A DNA stretch of 64,000 nucleotides from Brevibacillus humidisoli. GTDB lineage: Bacteria > Bacillota > Bacilli > Brevibacillales > Brevibacillaceae. Below, piece by piece: positions 48,651-55,376 of the stretch. The notes under the pieces were generated by a model. It was not told the origin of the DNA, ran no database searches, and saw only the letters and a list, made by a program, of their open reading frames with translations. The position numbers were made by a program, and so were the translations under genes. Position 1 is the stretch's first letter, and every line of letters starts with the position of its first letter. The stretch lies in the NCBI RefSeq assembly GCF_020923435.1, contig NZ_CP087263.1, forward strand, positions 4,297,970 through 4,361,969, written 5' to 3'.

Positions 48651-49505
48651 ATGGACATTCAACTTTCCGTAGACAAAATAGCGGTGGAGTATCAAAACGT
48701 AACGCTCAAGTTTTACAACAAGCTAGCTGTATCTTTTTCCGATTGGTACGACATTAGACCAGTCATCCGGCACAAGGGGTATGTTTACCATTGGAATTTA
48801 GGCAGCGAAAGCGCTTATCTTCATCTCTGCTACCAACCTTGGGGGCAGAAGAAGGCAAGGAAGTATAACCTTCGCATTGAAACCCATCCCGAATACTTGG
48901 ACAAGTATCAAAGTCTGCTTGATGCACTCCACAAGCATACGAAAGATGTTTACTTTCTCCGTTGTGAGTTGGCATATGATTTTCCGTATCCCATGAATAA
49001 TGTGTTTGTAGCATCCAATACAGGGCGAAATCTGAACATTTACGAGGGAACACATTATTTTGGGCGGAAAAGCCAAAGAAGGGAGCACGCATATTGCCGA
49101 ATTTACGACAAGAAGGCAGAACTGAATCGGCAAGGTATTGAAATAGACGGGGAGCGAACAAGGGTAGAACTGGTTTACAGACCTGACGAGAGAATACCAA
49201 TGGAGAACATTGTCCAATATCCGCCCAAGTTTAATAAATACTACACTGTCAGCGTCATTGACAGCTTGGAAAGTATCAAGCCGGAGAAACGAGCCATCGT
49301 GTTGGCTTTACAGCATGGATTGATGACTCCGAGTGAGTTTACAAAGCATCACAGGGCGGCGATTAAGGACATGATGTCTTTGCAGCAACCTATTGATTTT
49401 GACCTACTAGCTGCTCAGCATTGGTCGGAGTTAATAACTGTCCCATGTGCTATAATCTGCGGCAAGGTTAGTCATCTTCCAGTACGAGGAGTTCATGCAA
49501 GCTGA
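48651..49505 (+). CDS. rolling-circle-type replication initiator (Rep_trans-like), module C
   Basis: A 284-residue protein with the layout of Gram-positive replication initiators: YGSRxS-like YFGRKSQRREHAYCRIYDKKAE followed by ERTRVELVYRPDERIP, the conserved 'IYDK..R.R.E' core of the Rep_trans/replication initiation factor family. The start is the ATG at 48651 with GGGGGA 5 nt upstream; the extra 50 codons of the longer frame show no family-like sequence. Its presence suggests that module C, or its parent, can replicate as a circle. The 3' end overlaps the 3' end of the XRE gene on the other strand by 38 bp. Confidence 0.65.
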   Translation: MDIQLSVDKIAVEYQNVTLKFYNKLAVSFSDWYDIRPVIRHKGYVYHWNLGSESAYLHLCYQPWGQKKARKYNLRIETHPEYLDKYQSLLDALHKHTKDVYFLRCELAYDFPYPMNNVFVASNTGRNLNIYEGTHYFGRKSQRREHAYCRIYDKKAELNRQGIEIDGERTRVELVYRPDERIPMENIVQYPPKFNKYYTVSVIDSLESIKPEKRAIVLALQHGLMTPSEFTKHHRAAIKDMMSLQQPIDFDLLAAQHWSELITVPCAIICGKVSHLPVRGVHAS

Positions 49506-49674
49506 TGTTTAAGGTTTTGCAAATCTGCTCTAACGTATCGAAGTAAGCGGCATTGACTTTATCGGAGCAAAGGTGACTGATTGTACTTGGACGAACGTCC
49601 ATTCTTCTTGCTAATTCTCGTTGACTAATCCCACGTTCTTCGAGAATTTCTTTTAATCGTAACCGAATAGGCAT
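49468..49674 (-). CDS. XRE-family repressor of module C
   Basis: A 68-residue lambda-repressor-like helix-turn-helix protein (MPIRLRLKEILEERGISQRELARRMDVRPSTISHL...). The start is the ATG at 49674 with TAGGAGGA upstream; the longer frame runs through that site. It is divergent from the serine recombinase gene, and the 170-bp spacer holds three copies of a TAACG-N6-CGTTA-type site, so it probably represses both itself and the recombinase, as in phage and ICE immunity regions. Confidence 0.8.
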   Translation of the reverse strand: MPIRLRLKEILEERGISQRELARRMDVRPSTISHLCSDKVNAAYFDTLEQICKTLNISLHELLVLEDD

Positions 49675-49690
49675 TTTTGTCCTCCTAAAA

Positions 49691-49805
49691 TAACGCATTA
49701 CCGTTACGTACATCGATGTTAATTTTCTTTCATCTTATCACTGGAAAATGGTTGTATGCAACGGTATACCGTAATATAATTAAACTATGATACGGAGTAC
49801 CGTTA
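49691..49805. promoter_or_regulatory. operator set and recombinase promoter of module C
   Basis: Three TAACG-N6-CGTTA-like sites: TAACGCATTACCGTTA (49691-49706), CAACGGTATACCGTAA (49759-49774) and ATACGGAGTACCGTTA (49790-49805). The second fills the 17-bp spacer of a TTGTAT (49752-49757)/TATAAT (49775-49780) promoter reading toward the recombinase; the third lies at the expected start of transcription. The first is next to the repressor's own ribosome site. Confidence 0.78.
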
Positions 49806-49844
49806 CATAATTTGTGATTTCTGTAACGGTGGGGAGGAATTAAT

Positions 49845-50621
49845 ATGAATGTCATCGGTTACGTTCGAGTGTCAACGAGTGGACAAGCCAAGGATGGGTA
49901 CAGTCTAGCGTACCAACAGGATGAAATCCGCTCTTTTTGTCAGGAGCAAGGATGGAATCTGATGAACATATTCAGCGATGAAGGTATCAGTGGGGCGAAG
50001 GTAGATGAAGAAGCCCTTGAAGTGGACAGAATCGGCTTTCAAAGCATGTTAGCCGCCCTGTCTATCCAAACCATTGATGCAGTTGTCGTGTTGAACACAA
50101 GCCATTTATGGCGGTCTGACATCGTGAAAGTGTTGGTACATCGGGAGTTCAAAAAGTATGGGGTAGACGTTCGGAGCATCGAACAACCAACCTACAGCAT
50201 TTACAAGAAAGACCCGAACGATTTTCTGATTAACGGTTTGATGGAACTGCTTGACCAGTATCAACGGCTCGAAGTCGCCCTTAAGTTAGGTCGTGGGCGG
50301 CATAAGAAAGCTGAGCAGGGCGGTTATGCCGGAGGAAGAGCAACTTTTGGATACAGGGCAAAGAAAGGGCAGAAGTATATTCAAGTGGACGAAAAACAAG
50401 CCCAAACCGTCCGCAGATTATTTCAGTTAAAGGAAGAACATCCGTTATGGTCATTGACCCAAATTGCCGAAGCGATGAATGAAGAAGGCTTTACAACCCA
50501 ACAAGGCAGATTATTTACGAAAGTGCAAATCAAACGAATCTTGGACAGACGTAATTTTTATAGCGGCATATACCGCTATGGAAATATACAAGCGAATGGC
50601 TTGCATGAAGCCATTCTATGA
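49845..50621 (+). CDS. serine recombinase of module C
   Basis: A 258-residue intact serine recombinase, more diverged from the A and B copies: GYVRVSTSGQ with the catalytic serine, DEGISGAKVDEE, VVLNTSHLWRSD, LLDQYQRLEVALKLGRGRHKKAEQGGYAGGRATFGY, ending KVQIKRILDRRNFYSGIYRYGNIQANGLHEAIL. GGGGAGGA precedes the ATG by about 8 nt. Its promoter is covered by two repressor sites. It ends 8 bp before the bridge-type RNA. Confidence 0.88.
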   Translation: MNVIGYVRVSTSGQAKDGYSLAYQQDEIRSFCQEQGWNLMNIFSDEGISGAKVDEEALEVDRIGFQSMLAALSIQTIDAVVVLNTSHLWRSDIVKVLVHREFKKYGVDVRSIEQPTYSIYKKDPNDFLINGLMELLDQYQRLEVALKLGRGRHKKAEQGGYAGGRATFGYRAKKGQKYIQVDEKQAQTVRRLFQLKEEHPLWSLTQIAEAMNEEGFTTQQGRLFTKVQIKRILDRRNFYSGIYRYGNIQANGLHEAIL

Positions 50622-50629
50622 TTGGAAAT

Positions 50630-50695
50630 GAATGGAGAGGCTTGCGTCCCATTGCGAACCGAAAGGTTAACGCTTGAACTGAGGTTGCCCCATTC
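50630..50695 (+). ncRNA. candidate IS110 bridge-type RNA, module C
   Basis: Outer stem GAATGG/CCATTC, then GGCTTGCGT, an apical hairpin AACC-GAAA-GGTT and CTTGAACTGAGGTTGCC. The loop strand CGTCCCAT (50645-50652) pairs with 7 of 8 bases of the right flank AGGGGATG (51802-51809), counting one G-U. Confidence 0.63.
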
Positions 50696-50745
50696 TATAC
50701 CCGTCACACTACTGAAACTATGCGTACACTGGGGTGATTTTTTTT

Positions 50746-51741
50746 ATGCACTACAAAATGCGTCATGTCTACGTGGGGGTGGACTTACATAAAGCCCATC
50801 ACACGGCGGTCATCATCGACTGTTGGAATACGAAATTGGGTGATATTCAAATTGAAAACAAGCCCAGTGCCTTCGCTGAGTTGATGAAGTTCGTCAAGAA
50901 ATTCTGCAAAAAAGGAATTACCCCTGTGTACGGGTTAGAAGATACGGGCGGCAACGGCAGAGCATTAGCCGTTCACCTAGTCGATAAGAAACAAATCGTC
51001 AAGGAAGTCAATTCCGCCCTGTCTTACAGTGAGCGAAAGAGCAACGCTACCACCCAAAAGAGCGACAGTTGGGATGCTTTCTGCATCGCTAAAGTATTGC
51101 TTGCGAGGCTCGATGAACTGCCGGACGCAAATCCGCAGGATATTTACTGGACAATCGGGCAACTGGTAGCAAGGCGAACCGCTATTGTCAAACATGCCGC
51201 ATCGCTCAAAAATCAACTGCATCAGCAATTAAGCTATCATTATCCGTCATACAAGAAGTTCTTCTGTGACATTGACGGGAAAGCCGCCCTTGCCTTTTGG
51301 GAGAAATACCCTGCACCGCATCACTTGGAGTCGGTGGGGGCGGAAGAATTGGCTGAATATCTCCGTAAGGCAAGTCATAACACCTGTTCTACACGGAAAG
51401 CAGAAGAAATACTAGAATTGGTGAAGAAGGACGGGGAGACAAAGCGGAACTACCAAGACTCCCGAGACTTCCTTATCGTTAACATGGTTCAGGACATGCG
51501 GAGAAGTCGAGAACTGATTAAGCAAACGGAAGAACAGCTTCGGCAGGTGATGGCTGAAACGGACTACAAACTAGAATCGATGGACGGTATCAACATCGTC
51601 ACAGCGGCGGAACTGGTTGCCGAAATCGGAGATATACGCCGATTGGAGAAGGCTCGTCAACATCATCTACAGTATGATGAAGAACAAGACGGAGTACAGG
51701 GCGGCGGCTACTCTAACAGAGCGTCAAGCAAGCTGATATAA
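50746..51741 (+). pseudogene. IS110-family transposase of module C, internally deleted
   Basis: Intact from MHYKMRHVYVGVDLHKAHHTAV through NIVTAAELVAEIGDIRR, then about 250 bp are missing at roughly 51650: the whole segment holding FAGIAP..SGG with the serine nucleophile is gone and the frame is shifted. The true C-terminus (LVNIIYSMMKNKTEYRAAATLTERQAS) can be read one frame over, ending at 51736. The enzyme should be inactive. The start is the ATG at 50746 behind GGGGTGAT. Confidence 0.85.
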
Positions 51742-51806
51742 TGGTGGTAATTGGAAAACCAGTTACCACCTTCTTTATTCCTAAGTTTAAGATTACAACT
51801 TAGGGG

Positions 51807-52091
51807 ATGGGTAATGCTTTCGAGCTTGCCAAGAACGGAGGAAAGCATTCAGGGTTTTATAAACAGTATGTTAACAAGTCTGATGATGAGATTCGTAAAG
51901 GAATTCAATCAATCGAAAAACAAATAGCGGAACATCAGGACAAAATTAAAAATCCTGAGGCACATATACCTAACTTTAGGGACTTAGACCCAAGACAACA
52001 GGAAGCATTAATCAATAAAAAATGGCCCTCTGACATTCAAAGACAATTGGAGCAAAAAGAAATTCTTGAAGGCATTCTAAGGAGTAGATGA
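51807..52091 (+). CDS. headless Rhs toxin tip at the module C right end
   Basis: The linker codons continue from the junction as GMGNAFELAKNGGKHSGFYKQYV; a 94-residue frame starts at an ATG created by the variant AGGGGATG. The domain (NKSDDEIRKGIQSIEKQIAEHQDKIKNP ... IQRQLEQKEILEGIL) is helical and lysine/glutamate-rich, like a group of Rhs/filamentous-haemagglutinin tip domains that begin GNAFELAKNGGKH. Its activity is unknown. It overlaps or abuts its immunity gene. Confidence 0.55.
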   Translation: MGNAFELAKNGGKHSGFYKQYVNKSDDEIRKGIQSIEKQIAEHQDKIKNPEAHIPNFRDLDPRQQEALINKKWPSDIQRQLEQKEILEGILRSR

Positions 52092-52093
52092 AA

Positions 52094-52327
52094 ATGGATG
52101 AACAGTTAAGGGGTTTTTTGGAAGATTTGATTACACTTATTCAGGAAAAGTACAATGAAACATTAATAGTGCCTACTGATGAGTCCGCCGAGGACAAATC
52201 TTTCAGATTGGGCTCAAATTTCGCATATTTTGATATACTTGATTTGATTGAATCTCAATTAACAGTACATGGGCTAGATTCTAATTCCCTAGGGAAAATA
52301 TCACCAACATTGGGTGAAAAGATTTAA
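52094..52327 (+). CDS. candidate immunity protein for the module C tip
   Basis: A 77-residue helical protein (MDEQLRGFLEDLITLIQEKYNETLIVPTDESAEDKSFRLGSNFAYFDILDLIESQL...). AAGGAG is 9 nt before the ATG at 52094; an ATG at 52088 is too close to it. It directly follows the tip gene. Role inferred from position. Confidence 0.55.
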   Translation: MDEQLRGFLEDLITLIQEKYNETLIVPTDESAEDKSFRLGSNFAYFDILDLIESQLTVHGLDSNSLGKISPTLGEKI

Positions 52328-52453
52328 GATGTATTTTTTGACCCAGAGGGAAAAACTATTGCTGAATTTACTTCTTAGAAGCAGAGTCATACAATACAAC
52401 CAACAAACCAAACACAAAAATACTTGACAAACACGCTTAGACCAACTTTCAAA

Positions 52454-52495
52454 GGCTTATTCCAACTTGAACGATAAGGAGGAATGAGCTTTTTT
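52454..52495 (+). terminator. terminator after the module C tip cassette
   Basis: GGCTTATTCC pairs with GGAATGAGCT, followed by six T; the same element as at 39442. Confidence 0.75.
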
Positions 52496-52526
52496 GCATG
52501 TTCAAAATCAAAGGAGGAGAAGGTAA

Positions 52527-52979
52527 ATGGTAAAACAAGCACAGGAAAAGGTAGGTTTAATTGCACAGGCGGAATACTTTGACCAGTTGGCTGACGAAAA
52601 GGACGGATACCCAAGACTGGAAGCCATTCGCCGTTTGGAAGAATTACAACGTGAAGCATCTGGGTTAAGGGAGACTGTACCGCATAACGAAAGAGTGTTA
52701 GTCCGCCAGAAAAAGGAATTGGAAGTAGCAAAGGAAGAAGCGGCGGCGATGATTCGGCGGGCAGAGGAATGAATACAGGAAACGGAACAGCTATTAGCTC
52801 CCGAATGTCGAAATTGGAAGAGTTGGAAGGATAAGACGAATGGCACAACTAAGCAAAGAAGCATGGGAAGCACGCCGCCAGTACGAAAGCGGCAAAAACC
52901 TGAAAACAAAGAAAAGCAAAGAGAGTACGAGCGCAGGTACTGGGAGCGAAAGGCAAAGCAGTCCAAGAACATAACCCAT
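52527..52979 (+). pseudogene. decayed phage-like block, copy 2
   Basis: A copy of 39516-39952. The first gene is open for 81 codons (MVKQAQEKVGLIAQAEYFDQLADEKDG...) and then meets a TGA where copy 1 has CGA. The next gene (ATG at 52840, MAQLSKEAWEARRQYES...) is frameshifted relative to a plausible original ending in YERRYWERKAKQSKNITHTAPRS. Both copies are therefore decayed in different ways. Confidence 0.6.
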
Positions 52980-53126
52980 ACAGCCCCACGCTCTTATAGC
53001 GCAAACCGTATCAACGTGTAAAGCAAGGACATATCATATTACCCGACAAGGAACGAAACCACGATACAAACCAAATACGAAGGTCGCAGGAGGAATAACA
53101 AAAATAACGGAGCATGAGAAATTCTT

Positions 53127-53312
53127 ATGGGAGAACTGAGCAGGGGAGAATTTCTCCCAAGGGAATTGGTGGGTATGCTATTCTTTTTGTACACGTACAT
53201 GTTACATCAGGCAAAACATTCAGATCACTCCCAATCAATAATAAAGGAGGCAGAAACCTTACAAGACTACCTGATCAACATTTTTCGTGGTCCAATCGGA
53301 AAGGTTTACTAG
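53127..53312 (+). CDS. small hypothetical protein
   Basis: A 61-codon frame (MGELSRGEFLPRELVGMLFFLYTYMLHQAKHSDHSQSIIKEAETLQDYLINIF...) with no good ribosome site at its ATG. It ends just before a strong terminator, which is the main reason to think it is expressed. It may be the tail of a degraded gene. No family was recognised. Confidence 0.3.
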   Translation: MGELSRGEFLPRELVGMLFFLYTYMLHQAKHSDHSQSIIKEAETLQDYLINIFRGPIGKVY

Positions 53313-53318
53313 TGCAAT

Positions 53319-53359
53319 ACCCCAGACGAGTACCAACTACTCATCTGGGGTTCCTTTTC
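53319..53359 (+). terminator. terminator at the end of the accessory region
   Basis: ACCCCAGA.GAGTA pairs with TACTC.TCTGGGGT, followed by TTCCTTTTC. It closely resembles the terminator at 31526 after the main Rhs immunity gene. Confidence 0.8.
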
Positions 53360-53443
53360 GTTTTCGCTAGAAAAAAGGCTAACTAGTTACAAACGAAAAG
53401 CCCTCCTGCAATCCAAGGAGCGCAGGTTTTAAACGACAAATGT

Positions 53444-53469
53444 AAAAGGGCCACCCAACCGGGCGACCC
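53444..53469 (-). terminator. terminator of the secreted repeat-protein gene
   Basis: On the minus strand GGGTCGCCC-GGTT-GGGTGGCCC (two wobbles) is followed by TTTT, 68 bp after the stop at 53537. Confidence 0.7.
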
Positions 53470-53536
53470 CATAAAACTTCCATATATCATGCTGCTTCCT
53501 ACCAAACGTTTTTCCCATCAAACCTCGATCCAAAAC

Positions 53537-54823
53537 TTAATCACTGGAAAACTTAACCAGCAGTGCATCATATTCGCTCGTACTCATCTGGAAGGAACCC
53601 GTCACCACATAACCGCCATCACTAGTCGTCGCCACACTTCGGCCGATCTCGCCAGTACCCCCAAAATCAAAGGTATTGGCCCACAGTGTATTTCCGGAGG
53701 GGTCTACCTTCAACAGAGCAAGATCCTCCTGATGAACCGCTGGAGTAGTAAAGCCGGTGACGACAAAGTTGCCGTCTTTCGCCAGGATCACGTCGTTGGC
53801 AAAATCGCCATTGCTGACATGGAATTGACGAGTCCAACCGATGCTTCCAGAGGTATTTACTCTGGCTACGTAAATATTGTAGCCTGCCGATGTTTCCGTG
53901 TAGATCGCGCCGGTTGTTATATAGCCGTTGGATGAAGCGGCCACTCCGTTAAGCGAGGCATACCGATCCAAGGTAGCGGCAAACACCTGGCTGCCTGTTC
54001 CGGATACTTTCGCCATAAAGCCGTACAGTCGTTGGGAGTTAGGGGTGTCAGCCACCGTTTTGTATCCCGCCGCTACATATCCGCCATCAGGCGTCAGGCT
54101 GACATCGTAGAACCGATCTTCCAGCATGTCCTGGCCAAACGTTTTGCTCCACTGCACATTGCCGCTCGCATCTACCTTGAGCATATAGGCGTCATTGCTG
54201 TTGCTGCTGCTCTCTTTTGTGCCTACAATGATATACCCGCCGTCATGCCCGATCTCCATCGCCTGTGCTTCTTCCTTTCCAGGGCCGCCGATCGTTTTGG
54301 ACCATTGAATCGCTCCGGCGGCGTCTGTTTTGACCAAGTAAATATCAGCGGAACCGCTGGCAGAGCTTGTCCCAGCGACAATGTACCCGCCATCGCTGGT
54401 CTTTCGCACTTCCGCCCCTGATTCACTCGCCGTTCCGCCAATGGCATACGCCCACTGCAGATTGAGCGAAGCATCGGTCTTGGCGAGCAAGATATCTTCA
54501 CTGCCGGAAGCGGTAGTGGATCCAACAAATACATAACCGCCGTCGTCGGTTTGCTGAACAGATTGGCTGAAATCACGTGGGGAAAAGTTGTAGTATGTCG
54601 CTGCCTGCAGAGTGGGAGGGATGGCATTGGTCGACATATTGCGATCTTCATCTTTCAACAAGTTGGTTAGATCCACTTTTTGCTCATCTGTGATCACAGT
54701 GCTCTCCGCTTGAGACGAAAGATCGGTAACAGGGAGGTCTGTAGAGGCTAGGACGATTTGAGCTGAAAACAGAAGAGACAAGGACAAGGCAGCTGACGAA
54801 AGAACAGAGATGGTTTTGCGCAT
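53537..54823 (-). CDS. secreted beta-propeller-like repeat protein
   Basis: A 428-residue exported protein. The start is the second ATG of ATGTTTATG: AAGGAGG lies 6 nt before it. A signal peptide (MRKTISVLSSAALSLSLLFSAQ) and a linker are followed by seven to eight repeats of about 50 residues, each with a D-GG-Y-[IV]-[VA]-G core (QTDDGGYVFVG, KTSDGGYIVAG, GHDGGYIIVG, TPDGGYVAAG) and a [LV]-KTDA-G---W segment. The pattern suits a beta-propeller like those annotated as delta-60 or kelch-like repeats. The function is unknown; it stands alone, reading away from its neighbours. Confidence 0.75.
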   Translation of the reverse strand: MRKTISVLSSAALSLSLLFSAQIVLASTDLPVTDLSSQAESTVITDEQKVDLTNLLKDEDRNMSTNAIPPTLQAATYYNFSPRDFSQSVQQTDDGGYVFVGSTTASGSEDILLAKTDASLNLQWAYAIGGTASESGAEVRKTSDGGYIVAGTSSASGSADIYLVKTDAAGAIQWSKTIGGPGKEEAQAMEIGHDGGYIIVGTKESSSNSNDAYMLKVDASGNVQWSKTFGQDMLEDRFYDVSLTPDGGYVAAGYKTVADTPNSQRLYGFMAKVSGTGSQVFAATLDRYASLNGVAASSNGYITTGAIYTETSAGYNIYVARVNTSGSIGWTRQFHVSNGDFANDVILAKDGNFVVTGFTTPAVHQEDLALLKVDPSGNTLWANTFDFGGTGEIGRSVATTSDGGYVVTGSFQMSTSEYDALLVKFSSD

Positions 54824-55049
54824 AAACATCCTCCTTACGTGATTTGTTTTGGTTGCCATTATCTGGTTTGCATATAGTTTACAGTATTCTTTAAAATTAT
54901 GGCAATATTGGAAGTGCATCCAAATGCGAGTTCTGTGCTATTGCTATGTACATAGCCAACCAATCGCTTCCCGCAATCGTTCATTTCTTTGCGTTTCAAA
55001 CCTCTCTGTGCTAAACTTTACCGTAACAAGACAAAGGAGGTGAGGTAGG

Positions 55050-55196
55050 ATGAGTCACACGCTCATGAACGATCGTATCAGCCAACTGCCAATGGCAATG
55101 TTTGGCATTGTGCATGATGTGGCCTACAACGGGATCAGTATGTCCATTTTTGCTGATACGGATGTTCAAAAATGTGAAGCGACTCTCCTACCATAA
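55050..55196 (+). CDS. 48-residue upstream ORF in the leader of the ABC-F gene
   Basis: AAAGGAGGTGAGGTAGG precedes an ATG that encodes MSHTLMNDRISQLPMAMFGIVHD... and stops 26 nt before a terminator. The ribosome site is unusually strong for such a short gene. In many ABC-F antibiotic-response genes a translated leader controls read-through of such a terminator, so the likely role is regulatory, though a real small protein cannot be excluded. Confidence 0.6.
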   Translation: MSHTLMNDRISQLPMAMFGIVHDVAYNGISMSIFADTDVQKCEATLLP

Positions 55197-55222
55197 CCGC
55201 AGCGGATTGATGGCACGGTTCG

Positions 55223-55254
55223 GGCCGTAGGGACGTTTCCCTGCGGTCTTTTTT
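55223..55254 (+). terminator. leader terminator (putative attenuator) upstream of the ABC-F gene
   Basis: GGCCGTAGGGA-CGTT-TCCCTGCGGTC gives an 11-bp stem followed by six T, 120 bp before the ABC-F ATG. GGGACGTTTCCC inside it can also pair (11 of 12) with GGGAAACGTGCC at 55261-55272, giving a competing structure after read-through. Confidence 0.7.
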
Positions 55255-55376
55255 GTTTCCGGGAAACGTGCCTTTCACTTATGGTTATCTCTAGCCATGC
55301 CTGGTACGACCAGCGATCATTGCTGTTGGGTTTTGCTTGGTTCCGGGGGTCGCAAACCCAAGGAGGCAGAACCAAT

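Larger units (their letters stand above)
48195..51801 (+). mobile_element. mobile module C (Rep, repressor, serine recombinase, bridge-type RNA, truncated IS110 transposase)
   Basis: The right end follows the same rule (31 nt after GGTGG..CCACC) and abuts AGGGGATG at 51802. Left of the shared recombinase/transposase pair it differs from A and B, carrying a rolling-circle-type Rep gene and a divergent XRE repressor with operators. The left limit is not defined beyond the preceding terminator. Confidence 0.65.
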
